A stretch of 19,604 bases of DNA from the NCBI GenBank assembly GCA_027057985.1, contig JALUTJ010000511.1, positions 1 to 19,604 of the forward strand. Direction: 5' to 3'. A model generated the notes under the pieces. That model saw only the letters and a list, made by a program, of their open reading frames with translations. It searched no databases and had not been told where the DNA came from. Position numbers and translations under genes: made by a program. Positions 7,626 to 15,658 of this stretch are shown here, in pieces; the stretch's first letter is position 1, and the number at the start of each line of letters is the position of its first letter. This stretch comes from Chromatiales bacterium (GTDB taxonomy: Bacteria > Pseudomonadota > Gammaproteobacteria > UBA6429 > Thiohalophilaceae).

Positions 7626-8678
7626 GTGGCTACAAAAGAACCATCCAATAACCCATCCCTCAGTTACCGTGATGCCGGAGTCGATATCGACGCAGGAAAC
7701 GACCTGATTGAACAGATTAAACCGCTTGCAGCCAGCACCCGGCGTCCTGGCGTGATGGCAGGGCTGGGTGGCTTCGGTGCATTGTTTGAGCTTCCACTGG
7801 ATCGTTACAAGGAACCGGTTCTCGTTTCTGGCACCGATGGTGTCGGCACCAAGCTGAAACTGGCCATGGATCTCAATAAACACGATACTATCGGTATCGA
7901 TCTGGTCGCCATGTGTGTCAATGACCTGATTGTGCAGGGCGCGGAACCCCTGTTTTTCCTTGATTATTATGCCACCGGCAAACTCAATGTGGCGGCGGCC
8001 ACCGATGTCGTTGCCGGTATTGCCGAAGGCTGTAAGCAGTCCAATGCTGCCCTGATTGGCGGTGAAACCGCGGAAATGCCCGGCATGTACCAGGCCGAAG
8101 ACTATGATCTGGCCGGTTTCTGTGTCGGCGTGGTGGAAAAAAGCAAAATTATCGACGGCAGTAAGGTCAAAACCGGGGATGTCCTGCTCGGGCTGCCCTC
8201 CAGTGGCCCCCATTCCAATGGTTATTCCCTGATCCGTAAGGTTATCGAAGTTTCGGGGGCGGATTTAGGTGCCAGCTTCGATGGTGCCACCCTGGGGGAA
8301 CGCCTGCTGCAACCCACTACCATTTACATCAGACCCTTACTGGCACTGCTGGAGCAGGTAGATGTGCATGCCATGTCCCATATTACCGGTGGCGGCCTGC
8401 TGGAAAATATCCCACGGGTATTACCCGAGTCGGCCTGTGCCGTAATCAGCCGTGATAGCTGGCAGCGCCCTGCCGTGTTCGACTGGTTACAGCAAGAGGG
8501 CAATATCGATGACATGGAAATGTATCGTACCTTCAATAACGGAATCGGCATGGTGGTCGTCGTGGATGCCGCAGAGGCTGACCAGGCCCTTGAAATCCTG
8601 CAGCAGAACCAGGTCGAAGCCATGCGGATTGGGCAGATTGAAGCCCGTGATGATAAAGAAGCGGTGCGCATCCAGTAA
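7626..8678 (+). CDS. purM: Phosphoribosylformylglycinamidine cyclo-ligase (AIR synthetase)
   Basis: 350 residues (E. coli PurM is about 345). It closes FGAM to aminoimidazole ribonucleotide with ATP, step five of purine synthesis. Signatures seen: [13 protein letters not shown] near the N-terminus, the ATP-site loop [13 protein letters not shown] (about 67-79), [11 protein letters not shown] (145-155) and [16 protein letters not shown] (about 252-267). The start is GTG, selected by AGGAG six bases upstream (7615-7619). The stop overlaps the purN start (TAATG), so PurM and PurN are coupled as in most gammaproteobacteria. No recognisable PurR operator is seen in the short upstream gap. Confidence 0.97.
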   Translation: MATKEPSNNPSLSYRDAGVDIDAGNDLIEQIKPLAASTRRPGVMAGLGGFGALFELPLDRYKEPVLVSGTDGVGTKLKLAMDLNKHDTIGIDLVAMCVNDLIVQGAEPLFFLDYYATGKLNVAAATDVVAGIAEGCKQSNAALIGGETAEMPGMYQAEDYDLAGFCVGVVEKSKIIDGSKVKTGDVLLGLPSSGPHSNGYSLIRKVIEVSGADLGASFDGATLGERLLQPTTIYIRPLLALLEQVDVHAMSHITGGGLLENIPRVLPESACAVISRDSWQRPAVFDWLQQEGNIDDMEMYRTFNNGIGMVVVVDAAEADQALEILQQNQVEAMRIGQIEARDDKEAVRIQ

Positions 8679-9271
8679 TGCCCCATAACAGCGACAAGCC
8701 ACTGCGCCTGGTGGTGCTGATATCTGGGAATGGCAGCAACCTGCAGGCCATTATCGACAGTATTGAAAATGACAGTCTGCCTGCCCGTATCGAAGCGGTA
8801 ATCAGCAACCGAGCCGATGCCTATGGTCTGCAACGGGCACAGAAGCATGGCATCCCGCACCATGTTCTCCCGGGAAAGGAATTTAAAAGTCGTGAGGAAT
8901 ATGACCAGGCCCTGCAACAACTTATCGACCAGTACCACCCCGACCTGGTGGTTCTCGCCGGCTTTATGCGTATTCTCAGTGAAAATTTTGTTCAACATTA
9001 TTTACATAAAATGATGAACATTCACCCTTCCCTGTTGCCGAAGTACAAGGGACTGAATACACACCAGCGGGTACTTGAGGCGGGTGATGACAGGCATGGC
9101 TGTAGCGTGCATTTTGTTACACCGGAGCTGGATGATGGCCCGATAATTCTGCAGGCCGAGGTTGAGGTTAAAGACGATGATACTGCTGAGACACTGGCAC
9201 AACGGGTACACCGGGAAGAACATCGTATTTATCCCGAGGCAATTCGCCTGTTTGCTGAAGGCAAAATTTAA
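8678..9271 (+). CDS. purN: Phosphoribosylglycinamide formyltransferase (GART 1)
   Basis: 197 residues. It transfers a formyl group from 10-formyl-THF to glycinamide ribonucleotide, step three of purine synthesis. The N-terminal phosphate-binding ISGNGSNLQA and the catalytic region MNIHPSLLPKYKG are clear. N114, H116 and D152 (in TPELDDGP) sit eight residues after E. coli N106, H108 and D144, so the active site is complete. It is translationally coupled to purM by a one-base overlap. A DUF3108 gene follows after 44 bases, which hold a small 5-bp hairpin (9285-9298). Confidence 0.97.
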   Translation: MPHNSDKPLRLVVLISGNGSNLQAIIDSIENDSLPARIEAVISNRADAYGLQRAQKHGIPHHVLPGKEFKSREEYDQALQQLIDQYHPDLVVLAGFMRILSENFVQHYLHKMMNIHPSLLPKYKGLNTHQRVLEAGDDRHGCSVHFVTPELDDGPIILQAEVEVKDDDTAETLAQRVHREEHRIYPEAIRLFAEGKI

Positions 9272-9315
9272 TAACGAGCGCGAAATGCTTTTTAGCATAA
9301 ATACGGTGTATTACC

Positions 9316-10068
9316 ATGCGGCATAAACAAGGCTGGTTAAACAGTATGCGGCTTTTTATTTTACTGCTTCTGCTACCCGGCTTTAGCATGGCTGCAGCGG
9401 TAAAAGACTTTGTTGCCATTTACGACCTCTACTACAATGGAATCTATGTCGGTAAATCAACCCGCACCCTGAAGACAGAAAATCACATACTGACCTTCCA
9501 TTCTCTGGCAAAATCCGCCGGGCTGGCAGCCATTTTCGTTGACGTAACCATCAATGAAACCAGTAAGCTGATTTATAAAAATGATCGCCTGCAATTTTTC
9601 TCCTATCATTATGATGAAGTGAATAATGACAAGCATGATGAATTCTCGATAGTGCGTAAGGGAAAGAAACAGATTTATAACTCGTTTCGCCAGAAGACCT
9701 TCCCCCTGGTTTCCAACCTGCAGGATCAACTGGGTTTTTCTGTCACGCTAATGCATGACCTGAGAAAAAAAGAAGCGGATATCACCTATAGCCTGGCTGA
9801 TAAAGAGCAGATAAAAAACTACACTCTGAAACTACTGGGCCATGAAAAGATTGATACCGATGCAGCGCCACTGGATACGGTGAAACTGGAGTTTAAGGAT
9901 AAGGGGAATAATGCCCGCTTCGTTGTCTGGTGCGCCCCCTCAATGGATTATGTCCCGGTCAGAATCCTTAGCGTCACCCCACATGGCAATGAAAACATGC
10001 TTAAACTTAATAACTACAATGGCAGAAAAATCTATATTGATTATGGTGGGGATGAAGAGCAGGACTGA
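9316..10068 (+). CDS. DUF3108 domain-containing secreted protein
   Basis: 250 residues with a signal peptide ending near SMA-AAV (residues 25-29) and then a mainly beta-strand protein (AIYDLYYNGIYVGKSTRTL at the start), typical of DUF3108, a periplasmic family of unknown role that often follows purN. The C-terminal segment YIDYGGDEEQD is acidic. Two starts are possible: the ATG at 9316 (GGTG 7 bases upstream, chosen) or the ATG at 9346, which would give a shorter, cleaner signal peptide. It is probably co-transcribed with purMN. No strong terminator is seen after it. Confidence 0.78.
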   Translation: MRHKQGWLNSMRLFILLLLLPGFSMAAAVKDFVAIYDLYYNGIYVGKSTRTLKTENHILTFHSLAKSAGLAAIFVDVTINETSKLIYKNDRLQFFSYHYDEVNNDKHDEFSIVRKGKKQIYNSFRQKTFPLVSNLQDQLGFSVTLMHDLRKKEADITYSLADKEQIKNYTLKLLGHEKIDTDAAPLDTVKLEFKDKGNNARFVVWCAPSMDYVPVRILSVTPHGNENMLKLNNYNGRKIYIDYGGDEEQD

Positions 10069-10199
10069 ATAAAATCACCTGCCAGAGAACAGGATTCTTC
10101 CCGCCAACCTGTACAAGCCGATATTTTCATCGAATTTTTCTAAAGTCCTTCCTTTACCAAACCGATATATAAGGAGTTGACTAGTAACCCGAGTTTACC
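10069..10199 (+). other. Gap before the sensor gene; no recognised riboswitch or strong promoter
   Basis: 131 bases between the DUF3108 gene and the large sensor gene. It contains a good AAGGAG at 10171-10176, but this is 23 bases before the only possible start (GTG at 10200; an in-frame stop lies at 10185), too far to serve it. I looked for a c-di-GMP riboswitch and could not recognise one. A 4-bp stem (CCTG/CAGG) near 10080 is too small to call a terminator. Confidence 0.4.
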
Positions 10200-13100
10200 G
10201 TGCCTGTTATCAAATCATTTTTACTGCTTATACTGCTGAGCCTCTTCAGCCCGATGAGCCATGCTACAAAACAGCAGGTCAGCATTGGTATTCTCGCGAT
10301 CTGGGGCGAGCAGCAAACCCGTGAAAAGTGGCAACCTACCATCGATTATCTAAACCAGCAGAATCCCGGCTATGATTTTTCTCTTTTACCGCTTAAATTA
10401 TCTCAGACTATAACAGCGGTAAAAGAAAAGAACATCGATTTTATTATTACCAATCCCGGTAACTATATTCTGCTCGAAGCCCGCTTTGGTATAAGCCGGC
10501 TTGCTACCCTGAAAAGCCAGAAACAGCACCTGACCTCTAACAGATTTGGCGCAGTGATTTTCACCCGTGCCGACAGAATGGATATCAATCACCTCGAAGA
10601 CCTGGAAAACAAATCCTTTATGGGTGTGAGCCGCAATGCCTTTGGTGGATTCCAGATGGCCTGGCTGGAATTTAAAAAACGAGGTATCGATCCTTTTACG
10701 GATTTTTCATCGCTTCGCTTTATTGGCCTGCCTCAGAAAAATATTGTCTCTGCTGTACTCGAAGGCAAGGTCGATGCCGGTACCGTCCGCACCTCGGTAC
10801 TGGAAAAACTTGCGGCTGAAGGAAAAATCAACCTTAAAGACATAAAAATCCTCAATCTGCAAAGCGACAGTGATTTTCCCTATCTTCATTCCACGCCCCT
10901 GTACCCGGAATGGCCGCTGGCCAAGCTCAAATCTACCGATGAAGAACTGGCAAAAAAACTGACCATTGCCCTGCTTGGTCTGCCAGCCGATAGCTATGCG
11001 GCGCGAATGGCTAGAACATCTGGCTGGACCGTGCCACTTGATTACCAGCCAGTACGAAACCTGTTCCAGCAACTTAACCTTGAACCGTATAAAGTTCAAC
11101 TACCCGGTTTTTTTGAACGTTACTGGGGCCAGTCTGTTTTATTCCTGATACTTATTCTACAACCGCTTATCCTTTATATTCTCAAGCTACGCATCACAGT
11201 GAAGCAAGAAGAAGAAAAACTGGCATTACAGGAACTGCAATGGGCCAATGCACTCGATGCACTCGATGATCCCATGTATATGGTGGATCTCGATGATCGC
11301 ATTATTCGCGCTAACAAGGCCTATTATAAAAGTCGTAATACCACCGCAGAAGAAGCGGTTGGCCGCAAGGTAACTGATTTTTCTCACCCGGAAGGGGAAG
11401 ACGTTCCCTGCAAGGTGTGCCAGGCAAGGCTGGATCTTAAAGATACTACCCTGATCCTGGAACCGGATGATCCTGCCAATATTTCCGGGCAACCACTCGA
11501 AATCACCATCAAGGTAATCCGCAATAGTAAAAATGAACCCGTTGCTCTAATTCAGCGCATGCGCAACCTGAGCAAGGAACGTGCAGCTGAAAAAGCACTG
11601 CGCCGTAATGAAACCCTGTTCAGAGAATTACTCAATGCCACACCAGAGCCACTTATCGTTTCCAATGCCGATGGCACCATTGTACTGGTAAATTCACAGC
11701 TGGAAAAAGAGTTTGGCTATGCCCGGGATGAGATCATTGGCCATAAGGTCGAGTTACTGATACCCGAGCAATACCGTTCTCATCACAGTAACCTGCGGCA
11801 TCAATACACCCAGTCTCCTTATGTCAGACCAATGGGAGAAGGACGCACACTTTATGGCCAGCACAAGGATGGGCACATCATCCCGGTCGATATCAGTTTA
11901 AGCCCCTTCAAGGTCGATGATGAAAAACTGATTATCTCAACACTGCACAATATTAGTTCACGCATGGAAGAAGAAAAAGAACTGAAACGACTAGCTTCTT
12001 TTGCCGAGTTCAGCCCGGTACCGACGCTGGAATTCAATCGTGAGGGTGACATCACCTATGCTAACCCGGCGAGTCAGCAATTGTTCCCAGATATCCTTAA
12101 ACAGGGACTACAGCATGAAGTTTTTTCTGATCTGGAAGAACAGTATGAAACAATTAAAACTGAGCGTGAGTTGATCCGGAATATTGAAATTAATGAAGCA
12201 ACTTATGAGCAGAAAATTATCTATGATGATGCCAGTAATACCTTCCATATGTATATCTGGGATATTACCCGGCTGCGCAATCTGACTCGGGAAATGACAT
12301 ACCAGGCAACCCATGATGCTCTCACCAGCCTGATTAATCGCCGAGAATTTGAACATCGCCTTCAGATTACCGTGGATGAAGCGCAGCATGATAATAAATC
12401 ACATGCAGTCTGTTATATGGACCTGGATCAGTTCAAGGCTGTTAATGATGCCTGTGGTCATACTGCCGGAGATGAATTGCTAAAGCAGTTATCGGCTGCT
12501 ATCAGTCAGCATATTCGCGACAGTGATTCCTTTGCCCGTCTCGGTGGTGATGAGTTTGGTCTGTTATTAACCGGCTGCCCAATTAAAAAAGCTGAAGAGA
12601 TTGCCGAAGAAATTCGCCAGACAGTGGAAGACTTTCGTTTTCACTGGGATAACAAAACCTTCAAGGTGGGTATCAGTATTGGTATCGTCATGGTAAACAA
12701 CAAGAGTGGCAGTGTACGCGATATTCAGTCTGCAGCCGATACCGCCTGTTATATTGCCAAGGAGCAGGGCCGAAACCGTGTCCATATCTATGATATCGAC
12801 CCCTCGACCATTAACCGTTATACCAGTGAAAGTAACTGGCTCAACCGTATTCATGATGCCCTGGATCATGATCGTTTTATACTGTATTTCCAGCAGATTA
12901 TGCCGGTGAATGAAATTGACAGATCTCATTTCGAGGTACTGATTCGTATGCAGGATGATGAGGGTAATATTATTCCACCATCTTCCTTTATACCTGCCGC
13001 TGAACGCTTTAATGTCATGTGCTCAATCGACAACTGGGTTATCAATAACACCCTGGATATTATGCAGCAGCAGGCATACAGGAATATCGATTTTTCAATC

Positions 13101-13592
13101 AACCTTTCCGGTCACTCTCTGGGTGATAACAAGTTCATGGAAAACTGTATTGCGCAAATCTCGGCTAGCCAGATCAATCCCGATCGTATCTGTTTTGAAA
13201 TAACGGAAACGGCAATGATTGCAAATCTGAATACCGCCATCAGTGCGGTGAATAGCCTGCGCAAGCTCGGCTGCAAGGTTGCGCTGGATGATTTTGGTAG
13301 TGGACTGAGTTCATTTGCCTATCTCAAAAACTTGCCGGTTGATTTTCTCAAAATCGATGGTAGCCTGATCAAGGATCTGGATAAGGATCGTATCAATGTC
13401 ACCATGGTGAAATCGATTATCTATATCGGCCATAGCATGGGGCTTTATACCATTGCCGAATACGTCGAGAACGATGCGGTACTCGAAATTCTGCGCGACC
13501 TGCATATTGATTATGTTCAGGGCTACGGAATCGGCAAACCTGTGCCGCTGACAGATATTTCTAAAACAGTTTCGGTATCAGGCGCGGGGTAA
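10200..13592 (+). CDS. Membrane sensor: PhnD-type periplasmic domain, PAS, GGDEF, EAL (c-di-GMP turnover)
   Basis: 1130 residues. In order: signal peptide (1-22, ending SHA); a PhnD/TtrS-like periplasmic binding-protein domain (about 25-295, [11 protein letters not shown] at its start); one transmembrane helix (312-328); a short coiled linker; PAS 1 (about 345-465) with H396 and C404-x2-C407; PAS 2 (about 474-585); a probable PAS 3 (about 597-695); GGDEF (about 700-860); EAL (about 875-1120). The cyclase site GGDEF is 782-786 with an inhibitory I-site R773-x2-D776 five residues before it. The phosphodiesterase site keeps E912-V-L-x-R916, the Asn of NLS, E1000 (EITE), D1030-D1031, K1051, D1053, E1087 and Q1107. 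Both catalytic domains therefore look intact, and the net direction cannot be predicted. The ligand may be an oxyanion by analogy with TtrS/PhnD. The start is GTG with a weak site. Confidence 0.92.
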   Translation: MPVIKSFLLLILLSLFSPMSHATKQQVSIGILAIWGEQQTREKWQPTIDYLNQQNPGYDFSLLPLKLSQTITAVKEKNIDFIITNPGNYILLEARFGISRLATLKSQKQHLTSNRFGAVIFTRADRMDINHLEDLENKSFMGVSRNAFGGFQMAWLEFKKRGIDPFTDFSSLRFIGLPQKNIVSAVLEGKVDAGTVRTSVLEKLAAEGKINLKDIKILNLQSDSDFPYLHSTPLYPEWPLAKLKSTDEELAKKLTIALLGLPADSYAARMARTSGWTVPLDYQPVRNLFQQLNLEPYKVQLPGFFERYWGQSVLFLILILQPLILYILKLRITVKQEEEKLALQELQWANALDALDDPMYMVDLDDRIIRANKAYYKSRNTTAEEAVGRKVTDFSHPEGEDVPCKVCQARLDLKDTTLILEPDDPANISGQPLEITIKVIRNSKNEPVALIQRMRNLSKERAAEKALRRNETLFRELLNATPEPLIVSNADGTIVLVNSQLEKEFGYARDEIIGHKVELLIPEQYRSHHSNLRHQYTQSPYVRPMGEGRTLYGQHKDGHIIPVDISLSPFKVDDEKLIISTLHNISSRMEEEKELKRLASFAEFSPVPTLEFNREGDITYANPASQQLFPDILKQGLQHEVFSDLEEQYETIKTERELIRNIEINEATYEQKIIYDDASNTFHMYIWDITRLRNLTREMTYQATHDALTSLINRREFEHRLQITVDEAQHDNKSHAVCYMDLDQFKAVNDACGHTAGDELLKQLSAAISQHIRDSDSFARLGGDEFGLLLTGCPIKKAEEIAEEIRQTVEDFRFHWDNKTFKVGISIGIVMVNNKSGSVRDIQSAADTACYIAKEQGRNRVHIYDIDPSTINRYTSESNWLNRIHDALDHDRFILYFQQIMPVNEIDRSHFEVLIRMQDDEGNIIPPSSFIPAAERFNVMCSIDNWVINNTLDIMQQQAYRNIDFSINLSGHSLGDNKFMENCIAQISASQINPDRICFEITETAMIANLNTAISAVNSLRKLGCKVALDDFGSGLSSFAYLKNLPVDFLKIDGSLIKDLDKDRINVTMVKSIIYIGHSMGLYTIAEYVENDAVLEILRDLHIDYVQGYGIGKPVPLTDISKTVSVSGAG

Positions 13593-14144
13593 GGTAACGC
13601 CACGTTGTCCCTGATACTTACCAGCACGATCCCTGTAAGACGTTTCACACATTTCATCCGACTCGAAGAACAGCATCTGCGCCACGCCTTCGTTGGCATA
13701 GATTTTTGCCGGCAGTGGCGTGGTATTGGAAAATTCCAGAGTGACATGGCCTTCCCATTCTGGTTCCAGTGGCGTGACATTGACGATAATGCCGCAACGA
13801 GCATAGGTTGATTTACCAAGACATACCGTCAACACGCTGCGCGGAATACGGAAATATTCCACGGTGCGTGCCAGCGCAAATGAATTTGGCGGAATAATGC
13901 AGACATCACTTTTGACATCGACAAAGCTCTGGTGATCGAAGTCCTTGGGATCAACGATGGCAGAATTGATATTGGTAAAAATCTTGAATTCATCGGCACA
14001 GCGTACATCATAGCCATAACTGGATGTACCGTAGGAGACAATGCGCTTACCATCACTCTCTCGTACCTGGCCTGCTTCAAAAGGCTCAATCATGCCTTCA
14101 TTTTCAGCCATACGTTGAATCCACTTATCAGATTTAATGCTCAT
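13578..14144 (-). CDS. dcd: dCTP deaminase
   Basis: 188 residues, the usual length for the monofunctional enzyme, which deaminates dCTP to dUTP to feed dTMP synthesis. Conserved segments: [12 protein letters not shown] (37-48), GKSTYARCG (110-118, with S112 and R116) and HVTLEFSN, where E137 is the likely catalytic glutamate; a C-terminal [11 protein letters not shown] closes over the nucleotide. It starts at the ATG with AGGA 8 bases upstream. Its 3' end overlaps the 3' end of the convergent sensor gene by 15 bases. It lies after mrp on the same strand but behind a strong terminator, so it has its own transcript. Confidence 0.96.
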   Translation of the reverse strand: MSIKSDKWIQRMAENEGMIEPFEAGQVRESDGKRIVSYGTSSYGYDVRCADEFKIFTNINSAIVDPKDFDHQSFVDVKSDVCIIPPNSFALARTVEYFRIPRSVLTVCLGKSTYARCGIIVNVTPLEPEWEGHVTLEFSNTTPLPAKIYANEGVAQMLFFESDEMCETSYRDRAGKYQGQRGVTLPRA

Positions 14145-14180
14145 CGCGATTTTCCTGTGCCGGTTTTATTTTAGAAGCGG

Positions 14181-14213
14181 AATATAGCACACAATTTAGC
14201 CGCATTTCATGCG
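14181..14213 (-). promoter_or_regulatory. dcd: Candidate dcd promoter with a palindrome over the -35 region
   Basis: On the minus strand: TGC (14187-14189) followed by TATATT (14181-14186), an extended -10 about 36 bases before the dcd ATG. No good -35 is seen; its position is covered by a perfect palindrome with arms CGCAT (14201-14205) and ATGCG (14209-14213) around TTC. The palindrome could be an operator. Confidence 0.4.
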
Positions 14214-14260
14214 TTGTTACTAACCCGGCATTCCGTCCGAACCCCGATAAATTAACTGGC

Positions 14261-14289
14261 AAAAAAAAACGCTGCCGAAGCAGCGTTTT
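14261..14289 (-). terminator. Rho-independent terminator of mrp
   Basis: A perfect stem, AAAACGCTGC (14266-14275) with GCAGCGTTTT (14280-14289). On the minus strand the loop is a stable TTCG tetraloop closed by C-G, and the T tract is nine bases. It lies 24 bases after the mrp stop. A textbook terminator that separates mrp from dcd. Confidence 0.95.
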
Positions 14290-14312
14290 GATTTAAGCGG
14301 AATAGATGATTC

Positions 14313-15404
14313 CTAGTTGTTCTGAATCACAATATTCGGGAATGCCGCGCTGTGATCCTTGGTCTTCTGCGATAACTTCGCCGCAACACGACGAGCGATA
14401 TCACGGTAGATACCAGCAACCTGGCCTTCTGGATCGGCGACCACGCTTGGCTTGCCTTCGTCGGTGCCAACACGAATTGCCATATCCAGCGGCAGCGCAC
14501 CCAGCAGATCCACATCACTGTCTTCAGCCATACGCTCACCACCACCGGTACCAAAGATGTGCTCGGCATGACCACACTCGGAACAGATATGAATACTCAT
14601 GTTCTCAATGACACCCAGAACCGGTACCTCAACCTTTTCAAACATCTTCAGGCCCTTGCGCGCATCCAGCAGAGCAATATCCTGTGGCGTGGTGACGATA
14701 ACCGCGCCGGTAACCGGTACTTTCTGCGCCAGGGTCAACTGGATATCACCGGTGCCCGGTGGCAGGTCGATAATCAGGTAGTCAACGTCTTTCCATTTGG
14801 TATCTTTAAGTAACTGTTCCAGCGCCTGGGTCACCATTGGCCCACGCCAGATCATCGGTGTTTCTTCATCAATCAGGTAACCGATGGACATGGACTGGAT
14901 ATCGTAGTTATTTAACGGCTCCAGGCTCTTGCCATCTTCTGATTCAGGTTGCTTGCTGATACCCAGCATGCGCGGCTGGCTGGGACCGTAAATATCGGCA
15001 TCGAGCAGGCCAACGGTAGCGCCTTCGGCAGATAGTGCCAGCGCCAGGTTGACTGAAGTCGTGGACTTGCCCACGCCACCCTTCCCGGAGGCCACGGCAA
15101 TAATGTTCTTTACGCCAGGAATCATGTTCACACCTTTTTGTACCGCGTGTGAGGCCACCTTGTGCGAAACATTGATGCTGACATTCTCAACACCATCGAT
15201 ACCTTTGAGAATGTCTGTCAGTTTCTCGCTCAGTTCCTGCTTGTAACCTTCAACAGGAAAACCGTAAACGATATCGACGGTGACATTTCCACCATCGACC
15301 TTGATATCCTTCACTGCCTTGGCTGAAACCAGGTCCTCATCGAGATAAGGATCAGTATATGTTTTTAAAGCTTCTTCAATTTGTGATTGAGCGACATCAG
15401 CCAT
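14313..15404 (-). CDS. mrp: Mrp/ApbC family Fe-S cluster carrier ATPase
   Basis: 363 residues. An N-terminal MIP18/DUF59-type domain (about 5-85) is followed by a P-loop NTPase of the Mrp/NBP35 group: deviant Walker A GKGGVGKST (107-115), LLDADIYGPSQPRM (134-147) and IIDLPPGTGD (212-221). C275-x2-C278 in HICSECGH is the pair that holds a bridging [4Fe-4S] cluster between subunits. The family binds and transfers Fe-S clusters to apoproteins in the cytosol. The start has AGGAG 7 bases upstream. It is divergent from metG, as in E. coli, and ends at a strong terminator. Confidence 0.95.
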   Translation of the reverse strand: MADVAQSQIEEALKTYTDPYLDEDLVSAKAVKDIKVDGGNVTVDIVYGFPVEGYKQELSEKLTDILKGIDGVENVSINVSHKVASHAVQKGVNMIPGVKNIIAVASGKGGVGKSTTSVNLALALSAEGATVGLLDADIYGPSQPRMLGISKQPESEDGKSLEPLNNYDIQSMSIGYLIDEETPMIWRGPMVTQALEQLLKDTKWKDVDYLIIDLPPGTGDIQLTLAQKVPVTGAVIVTTPQDIALLDARKGLKMFEKVEVPVLGVIENMSIHICSECGHAEHIFGTGGGERMAEDSDVDLLGALPLDMAIRVGTDEGKPSVVADPEGQVAGIYRDIARRVAAKLSQKTKDHSAAFPNIVIQNN

Positions 15405-15443
15405 GCTCTATCTCCTGCAAGTTGTAGGGTTAAATAACCCAGT

Positions 15444-15472
15444 AATTTAATCTGGTAAATTCGGGACGGCAA
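15444..15472 (-). promoter_or_regulatory. mrp: Candidate mrp promoter
   Basis: On the minus strand: TTGCCG (15467-15472), a 17-base spacer, TAAATT (15444-15449). Each hexamer matches sigma-70 consensus at four of six bases. A small dyad (GGGTT 15427-15431 with AACCC 15436-15440) falls in the leader. Confidence 0.35.
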
Positions 15473-15485
15473 TAGTACACAAAAT

Positions 15486-15537
15486 GCTCGGTGAAAGCGA
15501 GCGAAAACCCGCCCGAATATGAGAAAAGCGCATATTC
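15486..15537. repeat. Two tandem small inverted repeats between mrp and metG
   Basis: The first has arms GCTCG (15486-15490) and CGAGC (15498-15502); the second has arms GAATATG (15515-15521) and CATATTC (15531-15537) with a 9-base spacer. They lie between the two divergent candidate promoters, so they could be operators; neither has a T tract. Confidence 0.35.
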
Positions 15538-15541
15538 TACC

Positions 15542-15570
15542 TTGTCAAAGTGGCAGTTGCGACCAATAAC
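15542..15570 (+). promoter_or_regulatory. metG: Candidate metG promoter
   Basis: TTGTCA (15542-15547, five of six consensus bases), a 17-base spacer and AATAAC (15565-15570, four of six). It predicts a leader of about 80 bases that contains a terminator-like hairpin. Confidence 0.4.
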
Positions 15571-15596
15571 TGATACGGTAGCGCCTTTTGAAAAAC

Positions 15597-15615
15597 AGGG
15601 GAATATCCCTTTTTT
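15597..15615 (+). terminator. Terminator-like hairpin in the metG leader (possible attenuator)
   Basis: GGGA (15599-15602) pairs with TCCC (15606-15609) over a 3-base loop. The stem can be extended by a G-T and an A-T pair and is followed by six T. It lies between the candidate metG promoter and the metG ATG, on the coding strand. The stem is short, so efficiency is doubtful. Confidence 0.35.
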
Positions 15616-15658
15616 CCAGGCAGAGATCATTAACCTATCCCGAACGACTGATTAAAAT

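Noticed and set aside
7590..8213. Open frame of 207 codons antisense to purM
   Set aside because: It mirrors purM codons and shows no recognisable family; purM has all its motifs and a good ribosome site.
9285..9298. Hairpin between purN and the DUF3108 gene as a terminator
   Set aside because: The stem is only five AT-rich pairs with no T tract after it; read-through into the DUF3108 gene is more likely.
10171..10180. AAGGAG followed by TTG as a start for the sensor gene
   Set aside because: The TTG is out of frame with the sensor and directly abuts the ribosome site; the in-frame stop at 10185 rules out an upstream start.
10069..10199. c-di-GMP riboswitch upstream of the GGDEF-EAL gene
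   Set aside because: I looked for the conserved class I core and paired elements and could not recognise them in these 131 bases.
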